A stretch of 64,000 nt of DNA from Isoetes taiwanensis (GCA_021234155.1 JAJEKV010000030.1:2875842-2939841); one strand, 5' to 3'; positions 1 through 12,147 are shown, counted from the stretch's first letter. The notes: a model not told the origin generated them from the sequence alone. Made by a program: numbers and translations.

Positions 1-231
1 ATGTGCCAAGTGGGTGCCACATGTGCCAAGTGTGTGCCAAGTGTGTGCCACGTAGATCTAAGGGTGCCACCTAGGGCACAAGTGCCAAATTGTGTGCCAC
101 ATGTGCCAAGTGTGTGCCAAGTGGGTCCCACATGTGCCAAGTGGGTGCCACATAGATCTAAGGGTGCCACATGTGCCAAGTGTGTGCCAAGTGGGTCCCA
201 CATGTGCCACATGTGCCAAGTGGTGTCACTT
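1..231. repeat. Minisatellite of degenerate GTGCCA-type units
   Basis: The stretch is built almost entirely from variants of gtgccacatgtgccaag and tgtgtgccaagtgggt in changing order, with a larger period of roughly 35 to 70 bases. It runs directly into a different 24-bp array at about 232 and probably starts outside the window. Open frames through it are by-products of the repetition and are not called as coding. Confidence 0.85.
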
Positions 232-624
232 GTCTAGGCCTATAACATGTCAATTGTGTAGGGCTATAACATGTCACTTGTGTAGGGCTATAACATGTCA
301 CTTGTCTAGGGCTATAACATGTCACTCGTCTAGGGCTATAACATGTCAATTGTGTAGGGCTATAACATGTCACTTGTGTAGGGCTATAACATGTCACTTG
401 TCTAGGGCTATAACATGTCAATTGTGTAGGGCTATAACAGGTCACTTGTGTAGGGCTATAACATGTCACTTGTTTAGGGCTATAACATGTCAATTGTCTA
501 GGGCTATAACATGTCATTTGTGTAGGGCTATAATATGTCACTTGTCTAGGGCTATAACATGTCAATTGTGTAGGGCTATAACATGTCACTTGTGTAGGGC
601 TATAACATGTCACTTGTCCTGCCA
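232..624. repeat. 24-bp tandem array, 16 units in perfect phase
   Basis: The unit reads ctataacatgtcacttgt followed by gtaggg. The string ctataac begins at 240 and recurs every 24 bases to 600 without a single indel, giving 16 units. Variation is limited to a few positions, mainly cact/caat and gtgta/gtcta. Because 24 is a multiple of three, all frames tend to stay open, which explains the long Cys/His-rich ORFs here. The unit core reappears as isolated copies near 4.5 kb. Confidence 0.95.
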
Positions 625-1290
625 CCTATTCTGCCACCTCATGTCACATATTCTGCCACATGGCTGCCACCTAACCTGCCACCTATTCAGCCACCTAATC
701 TGCCAGGTGGCTGCCATATATTCTGCCATCTAACCTGGCACCTGTTCAGCCACCTAATCTCGCCACATGGCTGCCCACCTAACCTGCCACCTATTCACCA
801 CCTAATCTCCCCGGTGGCCGCCATATATTCTGCACCTATTCTGCCACATGGCTGCCACCTAACCTGGCACCTGTTCAGCCACCTAATCTGCCAAGTGGCT
901 GCCATTATGCTGCCACCTATTAGTCACCTATGCTGCCACCTATTCTCGCCACCTATTCTACGCCACATGGATGCCACCTAATCGCCACCTATTCAACCAC
1001 CCTAATCTGCCACCTATGCTTCCACATGGTTGCCAATTGTGCTGGCACCTATTCTGCTGCCTGTTCTTGCTGCCACCTAACAGCCACATGCCACCTATTC
1101 TGCCACCTATGCTGCCACCTAATCTGCCACCTATTCTGCTGCCTGTTCTTGCTGCCAGCTCTGCTGCCAATGCATTGCCACATGTACTGCCACCTGCCAC
1201 CTATTCTTCCACCTAACAGCCACATGGCTGCCACTATGCTGCCACCTACCACCTCCCATGCCATTCCAGCTGCCAGCTGTGCTGCCATCT
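620..1290. repeat. Degenerate CTGCCACCTATT minisatellite
   Basis: This array follows the 24-bp array directly. It consists of ctgccacctattctgccac, ctgccacatggctgccac and related variants with irregular period. Spacing varies, so no frame is conserved and it is not coding. It ends about 140 bases beyond the 3' end of the minus-strand protease gene. Confidence 0.85.
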
Positions 1291-1425
1291 GTGCTACAAG
1301 GGAAAAACACATACATCTAAAATACAAATTTGCATGTTGAGTATACAAAAAGGACATTAGCATTTATCTCCCAATTTTGGTTTGCATAACATTGAGAAAA
1401 CATGACAAAGGTTCAAAATAGGCTG

Positions 1426-2726
1426 TCACAAGTCTACCACAGCCCTCTTCTTAGATTCTGCTCTAGTTTGCACCCCGCCTTCTATAGGGATGCCTCCGCA
1501 ATGGCAAACTCTTCTTTCCCCGAGATAACCAGCTTTCGTGAAACTTGGCCGAGGGTCCCAAATGATCTTCGTGACCGCTGCAGCAGCTCGAGCTCGAATC
1601 CAACTTCTATCAACCTATAAAAATGTGTTACTTGACAAAGCCTGCAGAAATCAAGCATGAAAAGGCTATGAGCATGTGGAGGGATACCTGAACAAAGATT
1701 TGATGAAGCCCTCCCAAAGACAAAATCCTTGAGAAATTGCTTGGCATATAGGATTGTCCACACACCACAATCTGAGCCATTGGACTGCTGTGGACAATCA
1801 ACTGGATGCACTCTTGCATTCATATATGCCGGATTATCATACCCCCAGCTGCAAAACAAAGCCCCAAAGAACCTACAAGGGGATTCCAGCAGTAGTAAAG
1901 AATGAGAATTACATTACTAATGCACAATAAATCATTAATGATGGTACTTACACTGTGAAGTGAGAAGATACATGGTTATGAAAACCAGCAGAGCTATCAA
2001 AATGAAGAATTACGGGCGTGGCCCCACCAAACGCACTACAAACTTGCATCTCGGTCACAAAGATGAACAAACTCCAATGACTCCTGCAGCCACTTGTGAT
2101 TGTAAGAATACGATGATGTATCAATTCATTGGCTAACATAGAGAGATTTACCCGGTGTTAACTGGCAGCCAATAAAATGAAATGGAATCTATCTTCCCTA
2201 ATCCGCGCGCTCCTACCTGCTGGTCTAGGAGGCAACAAATTCCTCCAAATGTCTGAATTAGTTCAAGAGCAGCCCCATCGTATCTGGATTAAACCAACAA
2301 TGCTGCCCTCTTCTGCTTGCCAGGGGTATTGTATGGGACAGGATCCCGCAAAGCAAATGCATTTAAGCCAAAAAATAAAATGAAATATAATAATACAAAG
2401 ATTCAAAACTAATGCTTATATTAATACACAAACTAATACAATAAGAGGCTTACATTAAGTAGCAAACGATGTGATTGTCATGAAGCCATGACTTGTGCGC
2501 TAATTCAGGCTTGTCTTGAGGCAAGGGTTTCAAAAAGCTTCTACATCCTTTTGCTCTATACAAAACTCCCCATAGCTAGAAGAACCCTGCTTCCATATTG
2601 GACTCCTAAGATATAATGGCCATCTGCAATTATAATTGGATGTTGCTTTGCTTTTCTCTTCTTGGCATTCCTCATATTGTACCAGTCATAAAGGGAGGTC
2701 GATAAATCCTTTCTCGAGAGTCCATT
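1426..2726 (-). CDS. Ulp1/SENP-type (C48) cysteine protease, multi-exon, possibly damaged
   Basis: Enzymes of this family remove SUMO-like modifiers or mature their precursors. On the minus strand an exon ending near 2460 encodes KSWLHDNHIVCYL, the usual entry to the fold. An exon near 2145-2190 encodes LPVNTG and splices (gg|gtaaat to ctgcag|gagtc) onto SHWSLFIF, which carries the catalytic His, followed by ILHFDSSAGFH with the catalytic Asp. An exon at about 1707-1841 carries CPQQSNGSDCGVW with the oxyanion Gln and nucleophile Cys. A last exon encodes IRARAAAAVTKIIWDPRPS and ends at a stop at 1428-1426. Triad order and spacing fit the family. Around 2520-2590 the frame changes twice, once in a short T run, so this is either a recent pseudogene or has small sequence errors. 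Such proteases also travel inside some MULE and other plant transposons, so a transposon origin is possible. Confidence 0.72.
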
Positions 2727-2789
2727 CTGGCCTCAAAGTAAGAATGGTGTGAACTGTGCTAGTGCCGGAAGAGGTCGTGGTTCTTGCAT

Positions 2790-3560
2790 GCTCTGGGGGT
2801 CTCAACCAAAAGAATGACTTGAGATTGGTCAACTTTGTTCTATGGCTGCAGACCTTTGTCCGAGAGGGGTAGATTGGCTAGGATCCCGTGTTGCTGGTGG
2901 CTCATCCTCAACTTTGAGACATGCCATCAATTTCTCATTCAAGTTTTCTTCCTCCATGTTCCAATCTTGCTGGGCATCTCCTCCAAGAACCAATCATCAG
3001 CAATGTTAGATCTCAGATCGTGCCAATTTCTTTTCCTTCAGGCCTCCCATGCAATCGCTCTCTTCTCCACAAAATCAGCCACAAATTTGGCTTCCTCCTG
3101 CTCCCTGGCCTCACCATCCCCGATACAAGTCTGCAAATGCTAGGCGTGCACGCTTGGTGCACGCCTTCTTATACCTCCTCGGCCCATTTTTATACCTCCA
3201 TTCCGGGTTTGTGGTGTAATTGCATGTAATACAAATCGGTATTCCCTGTTAGGGCGCGCCGGGACCATCTGGATTCTTCCATGGCCTGCCTCTTTTTTAG
3301 CACCTCCCACTTCGACATCTTTCATGCCATGTGCTGATCTCAAGTGAGTCTTGAATCTATCCATCCTGCTAACCGTATGAGCAGCTAGGAATTAAACATA
3401 CATACATCTTCGTATCGAGTTGTACTCCCAAAGTGGTCTGTTGCAATTGCTCTTCTTCTGCCTCGAGTTCTCCTCCTCGAAGATGTCTTCCTCTTCCGAT
3501 CTGTCCCCAACATCATTGCAAATCTGCCACAACCGCCCCTGAATTGGCTCTCAATTGGCA
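2790..3560 (-). other. Possible upstream exons with a zinc-finger-like segment
   Basis: Translating the minus strand gives plausible but broken coding pieces: an acidic stretch SEEEDIFEEENSRQKKSNC near 3430-3500, then MDRFKTHLRSAHGM after a ttagcag acceptor near 3364, which looks like the C-terminal half of a C2H2 or BED finger. Further along come EEAKFVADFVEKRAIAWEA near 3050-3110 and NIADDWFLEEMPSKIGTW near 2950-3010. Frame changes separate these pieces. They could be 5' exons of the protease gene or remains of a neighbouring transposase-like gene. I do not recognise the whole protein. Confidence 0.3.
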
Positions 3561-6417
3561 CCACCGCATGTCAATCTCCATGGAATTCTCTCGCCCACAA
3601 GAGCATTTAAAATCTGCCTCTACAACACCATCGATTGGATAAATCATGTGCAATGGAAACTAGTGTACGAGCCACTAACTCGTTTGGATCCCTCGCTTGT
3701 ACTGCATTCTCCTTCCTCACTGTTTACCATGGAATCACGAGAAGAAAAACCAACCGAAACTTCTGAGGCAATGTCGAGGGATTGGGCAGACGAAGTTCAA
3801 ATCCCCCTATGCTACTACAGGACCAAAATGACTGCCTTTAACCATACCTCTCTGGTCGATTTGGGAAGATCTTCTCGGCTGAATCATGGCCTCACTTTGC
3901 TCTCCTTTGTTGTGTGAAATTAGCTTCACAATGGCAAAGAAGAAATCTCTTTCTTTTTCTACCCGCAAGCAAAACTAAATTGGTGAATGGCCACCTCTCG
4001 ATTTTGTTAAGCTAACAATAAAAAAATGCTTTCTGCATGCATTACCCGCCATAACCTGTTGTCTAAATTTGTTTAAGGAAACTAAAGCCGATTTTGCTTG
4101 AAGGAAAAAGACAATCTAAGCTTTTTAATGCCGTTGGAGGGACCCAAAATTGACAGAAGTCGGCTCAAAATGTTTCCAAGATTCATGGAGAAACAGGGTT
4201 GTTGATAGTGAAAGGGATAGGCGATTCCTTGAGGAGCACAAGAAAGAAAGAGGAAGCCAGAAACTCACTTAAAAATACTCCTCCATTTGAAATCCAGCAG
4301 CATCATTTCGGCCCCTAGCATCATTTGCATGATTTCTTTGGCATCCCAATCGAAAAATCTGCAAAAATGGGCCAACATCATTCCATAACCTATGATTTCC
4401 GGCACTGTTTCAAAATTTACCTATGTTCTTCTCTTTGTTTACGGGCCAATCATACTTGGCTATAACATGTCATGGGGCCAGTCTGCCGTACGCATGCCAG
4501 TCCTTAATGCAGGGGATCCGGGAGGCATGGTCATGGTAGTGTGCAGATACCCATATGATGGATATGCATCCATCGAAACGAAGCCCATGGGCCCAACAGC
4601 CGGACCCATAGGGCTATAACATGTCAAAATGACATGGTTAAAACATGTCGGTGTCCGACATTTACGGGGCTCGCTTTGGGAGCTGATTTTGATTGGAGAA
4701 CCTATGATTCTCATTATATCAACCCCATCACATTTTTTTGAAGCTGCCTTTGTAGGGTTGAAGCACCAATTAATGCAGCATTTTGCTTGAAAATCCAGGA
4801 TCAAGGCCTCGTTTGGGAGATTTGGGAGCATTTTGTAACTAAATGCGAAAGCACAAGCACACCATTTTTGAGGTTGAATCATTGCGGTTCAGAGTCATCA
4901 TTTTGCAGATTGTTGAGACATTGATCCCATGCTGTAGCAAAAATTGTAGCTTAAAATCCTCATTTGAAGCTTCAAAATCTTAAATCTTTATATTTTGGGT
5001 TGGATTTGATCTATGTGGAAGGTTGACAGTTTGATGAAATGAGATTGACTGCTCTTTTGGTTCCGATGGTCTGGCCATAAACAAGCTTCTGGAGGAAGAG
5101 TGAGAAGATGACCCACAAGCTTTGGCCTTCTTACGAGGAGATGGGCTGCATAAAAGCATCTTCTGTTTCAGCCTTGCCGCTACAGCCTAATTGGGGGAAT
5201 CCCTTCAGCAAAAACCCTTCTGCAAATCGAATTTTTTGGCTTGAGATTTAGATTAATCCAAGTCTCGTAGACTTTTTGAAACCAACTAAACTAATTAGGG
5301 GCTCTGATTCCTGTGCTGCATAAGATCTAATACATCCTTGTGTTTGCACTTTACAAGGAAGATTGCGATTAACCTGGGGCGGCAACGTTACAAAGCCTTC
5401 CCTGTGTTCTTCAAACCCCTTCTCCGGCCATGCTTAACATTGCTCTGCCTAAAGAAGCACACTTTTGCATAACAGTATTTTGATTTCGAAAAACATCGTC
5501 GAGATTGAAATCCACCCGCTCATGCAAGCCACTCTCCTTGGACGATAAAATCATATTCTATTCTTATTGCTCACTCGGGATCATTGGATCCCAAAATAAT
5601 ACTAGAAATATTCTAAATTAAAGAATATGCAACCTACACGTCACACCCATGTATAAAACAAATGTTTCCCGTATAGTAGAAATACGTATAAGTTACTATG
5701 CATTATGTGAAATATACATACATATAATTGAAGGTCACCATTTTTTATCTGCAACACAAAATAGTACAATGTATGAGCCAAAAAGGGAAAAATACATGCT
5801 CCAAGAACCTCGTTTTACAAGTAGTCGGGCCCTGCAAATCCTTGCTCAAGGCCAAATTTGTCATGTTGGGCTCATGTATCAGGATGCTTGCCAAACTCTC
5901 ATGTTTAAATGATCTATACAACCTCTTTATCTATTCCTATAATAATAAAGGGCATGATTTTTTTGAATTACATCTATGAAATAAATGCACTAGAAATATC
6001 CCCATTGTTATGGTTTCACCACAACTTCTAGCTTCCTAAAAACCCCTCCACAAATTTGAGCTCTACATACTGCAAGATGACATGCCCCGCAACTCCAGCG
6101 GCATAAGGGATGGCGCTCCACCTCTGCCCCATCGCTTCCACGCGCCGAAGACCCCAAAGGCAACATACCACTTCTAAAAACGAAAAACCTCGACCTAACA
6201 AATCCAACATCCTAATTTCCAACGTCAGCAATATACCCTTTACCCATACGAATACACCAACTAACCGTTCCGAATCTTATGTAACCTCGACCCCAACCAA
6301 CAATTGCCCAAGATAATAGCATTTTTTTTAGATAAGATAGCACAGAAGAATAGTTCAGGAATTTATCCAATGCTAGACATTAGTACTAATTCCCTACTGC
6401 ATAGGTTTAGAACCAAA
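3561..6417. other. Intergenic, no gene recognised
   Basis: Short ORFs exist on both strands, for example 120 codons at 3555-3917, but none resembles a known family or shows exon-like continuity. The only structure I see is a pair of copies of the upstream minisatellite core near 4.46 and 4.61 kb. Confidence 0.5.
4458..4626 (+). repeat. Two isolated copies of the minisatellite core ggctataacatgtca
   Basis: The 15-mer occurs at 4458-4472 and 4612-4626, 154 bases apart, with the same sequence that forms the core of the 24-bp array at 232-624. The second copy is followed within three bases by tgacatggtta, giving an imperfect inverted repeat around aaa. Confidence 0.7.
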
Positions 6418-6461
6418 GAAATGTTCGCGGCGGCCTTGGCCGCCGCGATAAATTTCTTGTA
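6418..6461 (+). repeat. GC-rich hairpin repeat, copy 1
   Basis: The sequence is gaaatgttc, then the inverted repeat cgcggcggcc/ggccgccgcg around tt, then ataaatttcttgta. The same 44-48 bp block occurs at 16190, 35373, 38551 (inverted) and 40920 (inverted). Sequence on either side of this copy is unrelated to that of the others, as expected of a dispersed element. Confidence 0.85.
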
Positions 6462-8102
6462 TTGTTAATCATATCTTTCTTTTGTTTGGCCTTTTTTTCC
6501 AAGCATCTTCATATCTTCATTATATTGTTATCGTATCTTTCTTTTGTTTTCCCTTTTAATAAAGAGAATTTTGGTAAATACGATATAGCTTTATGGCAGT
6601 TAATTTTTAAGTTGTCTTCGTCTGAATTGAAGCTAAAATTCATGATTATGAGGAACACCTATATAAAACACTATGGCCTCAAGATCCCACTCCAATTAGA
6701 TGAGGTCTTACTCTATAGCGACACGTTTATTGTTTTGTGGGTGTTCTAAAAGCAATTTCATTTATTACATATTGGAGCAATACACACCCCTACTGCACAG
6801 TTTTGTCATTTTCAATGAGTAGCTTCCATTGTAATTAGTGGTTAAAGAGATATTTAGTTGGCATTCAGGGCTTTCACATTTGGCTTTGAATCCATTGTGT
6901 CCATGCAAAGTTTATCACTAAAAGTTCTATCAGTAATGCAAAAACAGAAGATATGATTTGTTCGTGAGTTGAAATTGTTTGAATGCCATTTGGTTATAAT
7001 TCCCTGCTCTATTTATTGCTAGCAACTGAGTCGGTTCATGGTTGCCTAGAATAGCATTTGCTTCTATTTCACCATAGACCTCTTGAAGGTCAGTAGAGGG
7101 TGTTGACCATCTTCAGAACATGCTGGAGACTTTAGTGTGTTGCAAATTGAATTTTGGATTTATCATCTTCCCATAGTCTTCTAGAATAACTTCGCGAATG
7201 TTATATTTAAGATTGTGGTTCATTTGGACAATAGAATTGTGATTTATTGCCATTGGTTATTGGATGCGTGAAGGTTTAGCGCCAACTATTGGTTTATTGA
7301 CAGATCATTCTGAAGTATTGTCCGGAGGTCATTTTTTGAAGAATTAGATAATGCAGAAGCAGCCATGTTCATTCTTTATTGCTACAAAATCACTTCATCT
7401 AAGGTGCTGCAACATAGATATATTGTTCAGGGTAAATTTTGCTTGCGAAATAGAAATTTTTTGCTTGGTGTACACAATGTGGTGATGTTGATCTTGCAGC
7501 TAGAGTCTAACTGGTTTATTCCAGATATTTGTCCAGTTTGATCTCATTTCATATCTCTGATCTTGCAAATATTCTTGGGTTTTTAGATTCCTAGAGTGCA
7601 TTGTTTGAGCGAAGGATACAAGAATAGCTAATATCTAAATGATGTATTTTTTTTTGTATAGGAGAGCATTTTTGTTTGCGACATTGTTATGCTATAAAGA
7701 TCTAAGCTACATATGCCATGGCAATCTTGGATGGAATTCAATGTGTACTCATACCTGCCAATCTTAAATGATCGGAGGGCATTTTCATTAGTGCTATGTC
7801 TTAGCAGACATGTGTGCAAAATAGCAAAATAGAGTTCTATCATATGATGTTATAGGTGTGGAAATGTGGCCTGCCATGGGTGCATCATTGCAGAAGCATG
7901 TAGTAGTGTGGCAATCTTGCATGGGATTCAATTCCATAGAATGTCTCGACCGAGATTCTAGAAGAGTTCTTTACAAACCCAGAATTAGAAAGCAATTAGT
8001 CAAAGGAATTTAGACTTAATCATCGTTACTTCCTTGCACAAAAAGCTATATTTTTTATTATCTGGTTTAGCATCTCAGTTAATCAATATTTGCTTTCCTT
8101 GG
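6462..8102. other. AT-rich intergenic DNA, nothing recognised
   Basis: There is no coding similarity on either strand. ORFs of 60-95 codons are low-complexity or lack any motif. Confidence 0.5.
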
Positions 8103-8350
8103 ATCTTTACCAGACAAAGGTTAATGCATAGGGATGAAATGCACAACAAGAAACTCATATTCATTTGTGGTTCACTTACAATATTATCGAAGCAATGCAA
8201 CCGTTTACTGAAAGTCCATTTGATCTTTAATAGACAAAGGTTAATGCGTAGGGATGCAATGAGCTATCTCATGTGTTTGTGGTTCGTTTTTTGTCAATTA
8301 GGTATTTTCAATTATATCGAAGTAATGAAAACATTTATTGAAAGTGTGTT
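8103..8350. repeat. Diverged tandem duplication of about 120 bp
   Basis: Both halves contain gacaaaggttaatgc, tagggatg, tttgtggttc and atatcgaag followed by aatg in the same order. They differ by substitutions and small indels. No coding role is evident. Confidence 0.65.
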
Positions 8351-8359
8351 CCGACTTAG

Positions 8360-9271
8360 ATATTGACCCTGTGTCTTTTGCACAAGGTAGACTTCACATA
8401 GTTCCCATAATGACATCTCGAACAAATCCTGGGGAATTCTACCTAAGGTTGCCTCATACAGTCGACTTAACACAATCTAAACTTCATAACATACGCCTTC
8501 TTACATGCACCAACTTGGGGAATCCAAGTGAATCTTCATAGGGATTTGGGAAATGTTGAGGGTATCCTTTGCAACCTAGGGAAATTTAATGGAGTCTAGG
8601 AAAATAGTAAAAGAATCTAGGGCAGACTGTCAAGATGAGGGGTATTTTGAAGGAATCCCAGGCGTATAAGGGAATCTGCACAAAAGATGATGTTATATAT
8701 CAACCTTCATGGATTGTTCCTTCATTAGACTGTGTCATTTGACTTTCATTTTGAAGTTGGTCTTCATAGCTTGGCCCAGACATACATTCCCTAAAATAGA
8801 TATAATAGTATATAATTGATTAACTTTGAAGTCTGTAGTTGATTTTGGTAAGTAGGCCCATACAATACTTGACTTTTAGAATTTAATTTCCCTCGAGTTT
8901 ACTTTTCCTTTTTGGGTTGCCCCTAGGGGGTCAAGCCCTTGTTTATGTGGATTTTTGGCATATTCCAGGTATATGCTAGTATATGCCAAGAATATGCCAT
9001 TGACTGCTAAAAACCTGCTATAGGGTGTAAACTGGCGGTGGCCGCTGTTCTTGGGCATCCGTTTCGAAACCGGATAACCGGTGCTTAGCGACGGAGTGGC
9101 TACTCTTCTCCAAGGTCCGTTGAAGGCCTGTGTGACTGTCGCCCCAACAATACCTCCATTTCCGATGGCTAACCCCTCTTCTAAGTCAATAATGGCTTGG
9201 TATGCCGCATTGGACACTGGGAAATTCAAGTTTGGTGCGTCGTAGTTCGGCAGCATGGAGGCCATCGACAA
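8360..9271. other. Unassigned stretch with a 131-codon minus-strand ORF
   Basis: Just upstream of the HAK/KUP exons lies a minus-strand ORF (8876-9271) beginning [18 protein letters not shown] and including [20 protein letters not shown]. It is not low-complexity, but I do not recognise it. It abuts the point where HAK homology starts, so it may belong to an insertion that removed the transporter's N-terminal exons. Function unknown. Confidence 0.3.
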
Positions 9272-12147
9272 GGTAATCTAGGTACTTTTGCGCTATATTC
9301 CCTAATTTGCAGGCATGCCAAAGTAAATATTATCCCAAATCAGCACCCCATAGACGAGGAACTTACCACCTATAGCTGCAGTGGAGTGGCTGACAAGTCT
9401 AGAGCATCTAAAATCAGGAGGGTTCTTGAAGGAAATGCAATATTGCAAAAGATGCTTCTCATTCTGGTCCTTCTGGGTACCTATATGGTTATAGGTGATG
9501 GCATCCTTACGCCAGCAATCTCAGGTACTTATGAAAGGTGTAAAGCCACCTACAGCTATCTTCCTTTTATTGTGCAAATGGCTGTTTAAGGAGGATTTCA
9601 TGTTAATGATGATGTTTTGTATTAAATGTCTTTGTTTTGCTTTGTCTGTTAAAATTGTTAGCTGGGATGGCTTGCTTCCAGTTATCACGATAGAAATTGA
9701 AGATTTTTTATCCTTTGGTTCATATTAATTCAATGTGGCATGGTATCTCATTAATTGCATTCCATTGCGTGCCTTTCTTCTCTGTTGTTCTTTTCCTGTT
9801 TCATTATGAGCAAGGGTGTCTAACTTGGGCCCTGATTCGTTTGTTGTAGTTCTGTCATCTGTGAGTGGTATTAAGGCTGCACATCCGGCTTTCCGACAGG
9901 GTAACTATTCTGCTTATATAGTTGTTTCAGGGATGCACCATGCCAACTTGATGTCATTTCTGAGGTTTTATATGTGCTTTGTCTTTTAAGTAGCTGGTGT
10001 AGGAGTTTTGAAAGTAGTAGGAGCCATGGAATCAAGTTCTGACCTTGTAGTGGCATATTTGTCCATATGTGCGTACAAGTCACTTGTCATGCATCCTATC
10101 CATTATCTGGTTACCTAAGACAATCGTTTTACAGGTCATGTGGTAATCTTGGCACTTATTATCCTGGTCATCTTGTTTAGCATGCAGCACTTTGGTACTA
10201 GTAAAGTAGGATTCATGTTTGCTCCAATAATACTTTTATGGTTCATCTTCACTGGGCTAGTAGGGATATACAACATTATCAAGCATGATCCTAGTATATT
10301 TCGAGCGTTGTCTCCTGTGCACATGTTGACTTCTTTAAGAGGAGAAAGAAAGATGGATGGGTATCACTTGGTGGTGTAGTGCTTTCTATAACAGGTATGT
10401 TGTCTAATGGAATTCCATTGGGCTTGACCATGTCCATCTAATACCCTAATTATTTATTGTGGAGAACATAGGGCGCAAATGAGTTTATTTTTCATATTGG
10501 TGGTCGGAAAATGTAGGGGCTGAGGCTTTATTTGCTGATTTGGGACATTTCTCAACGTTATCAATTCAGGTAATTAGTTTTTGTTTGAGGGAACAAATGC
10601 GGCATGCTGATATGTTAGCTTGGGCAGGTTGCTTTTACTGGTCTTTCCCTGTCTGCTGTTAGCCTATATTGGTCAAGGAGCATACCTCATGAAGTTCCCG
10701 GAGCATGTGTCAGATACCTTTTACAAATCAATACCAAGTAATGCTGCAGTTTCTGTTTTTGTTATGATTGAGGTATTATGTGTTACATGTAAAATATGAT
10801 ATCATATTTCTATTACGATTCTGCTTTACGCCTATGTTCATAGTTGCAACAATTCGCAATTGTTTTTGAGTCAAGCAACAATATCGGAACCTTTTCGATC
10901 ATCAAGCGTCGGTTGCGCTTGGATGCTTTCCTCGCATGAAGATTGTTCACACATCGCACCAATTTGGTGGACGAATTTATGTTCCCGAAATCAATTGGAT
11001 ATTAATGGGCCTTTGTCTTGCAATAACAAATTTGGTTTTAGAGACTACTCAAATAGGAAATGCATATGGTATGTGACACCGCATTCTTTATGCTATCTAT
11101 GTATTATTTCCATTTGACACCCTTTGCGTTCTTCGCGGTATTGCCGTTGTGGCGCTTATGCTTGTGACAACAATACTTATGACTCTCATCATGCTTTTCA
11201 TTTGGCGTGAGCAATCTTCTCCTAGTTGCTCTATTATTCGTGGTTTTTGGATTAGTGGAATTAATCTATTTTTCCACCTGTTCTCTTTAAGGTGGAAAGT
11301 GGTGGTTGGGTTCCTCTAGCAATTGCCTGCATCCTTTTAGTCATAATGTATGCATGGCATTATGGAACCGCAAAAAAGATATAAGTTTGAAAATCGAATA
11401 AAGTGCCAATTGGGTGGATTTTGGGCTTAGGTCCCCGCCTCGACTTGTCGCTATCAGAATAGGATTGCTTTTACACTCAACGAGCACATGGTGTGCCACC
11501 AATCTTCTCTCACTTTATAACCCATCCGCCAAACCAATTCATTCCGTTGTCGCTTTTTGTGTGTAAAATATTTGCCACCAACACTCGCAATCGCTAGAAG
11601 AACGTATTTTTTTTTAATTGGGACAACCGATTATTGGATGTACCGTTGTGTTGTCCAATATAGATATATGGACCGCATAAGAAAGATGATAACTTTGAGC
11701 AAATATTGCTCGAGGGCCCCGCGTAATTTCTTGACGTGAGTCATTTATAGACAGTTTGACACATTCTCAAGTTCCATCTCGATTATAGCTTAACCGTGAC
11801 TCCGAAGTCACCCTACCATCAGCCAGCATCGAAAGAGAATACCAAAGATAACAATATAGGTTCGTAATTGTCCGTGATCAAGGGTTCTCACCAAAAAGCT
11901 TAGGTCTCAAGATTTGAGGCCGCTTATTGAGGATCAATTAAAGTTCCTGTGGGATGCAAGGGAAGTTGGTGTAGTCCATATTCTTGGCAACACCATCGTG
12001 AGAGCAAGAGAAGGTTCTAACATTATGAAGAAGATTGCCATAAATAACATATATGCATTTTTGAGGAAAATTTGCAGGGGAAGCAATGTAATCTACCACA
12101 TACCTCATGAGAGCCTGTTGAATGTGGGCATGGTCCACTATGTGTGA
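9272..12147 (+). pseudogene. HAK/KUP/KT potassium transporter, 5'-truncated, frame-broken
   Basis: This family performs high-affinity K+ uptake with about 12 membrane spans. Successive pieces match it in order: [13 protein letters not shown] and [18 protein letters not shown] then [11 protein letters not shown] (9272-9524); VLSSVSGIKAAHPAFRQ (about 9850-9900); ILVILFSMQHFGTSKVGFMF (10135-10380); GAEALFADLGHFS (about 10516-10570); FPCLLLAYIGQGAYLMKFPE (about 10640-10740); [12 protein letters not shown] and [16 protein letters not shown] (10919-11070); [20 protein letters not shown] (11310-11370); IGTTDYWMYRCVVQY (11560-11700); and the C-terminus from [20 protein letters not shown] to a stop at 12147. 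Introns have GT-AG ends. The N-terminal spans are not seen. Frame is lost several times; at least three breaks sit where CAG or CTG is expected. The locus may therefore be less broken in reality than as given. Confidence 0.85.

Noticed and set aside
92-733. 213-codon ORF with CHLCRAIT repeats resembling a zinc-finger protein
   Set aside because: The repeat unit is 24 bp, a multiple of three, so an open frame is expected without selection. There is no non-repetitive coding flank.
6418-6461. Bacterial-type rho-independent terminator
   Set aside because: The stem is GC-rich, but there is no T tract directly after it, the context is eukaryotic, and the block is dispersed in both orientations.
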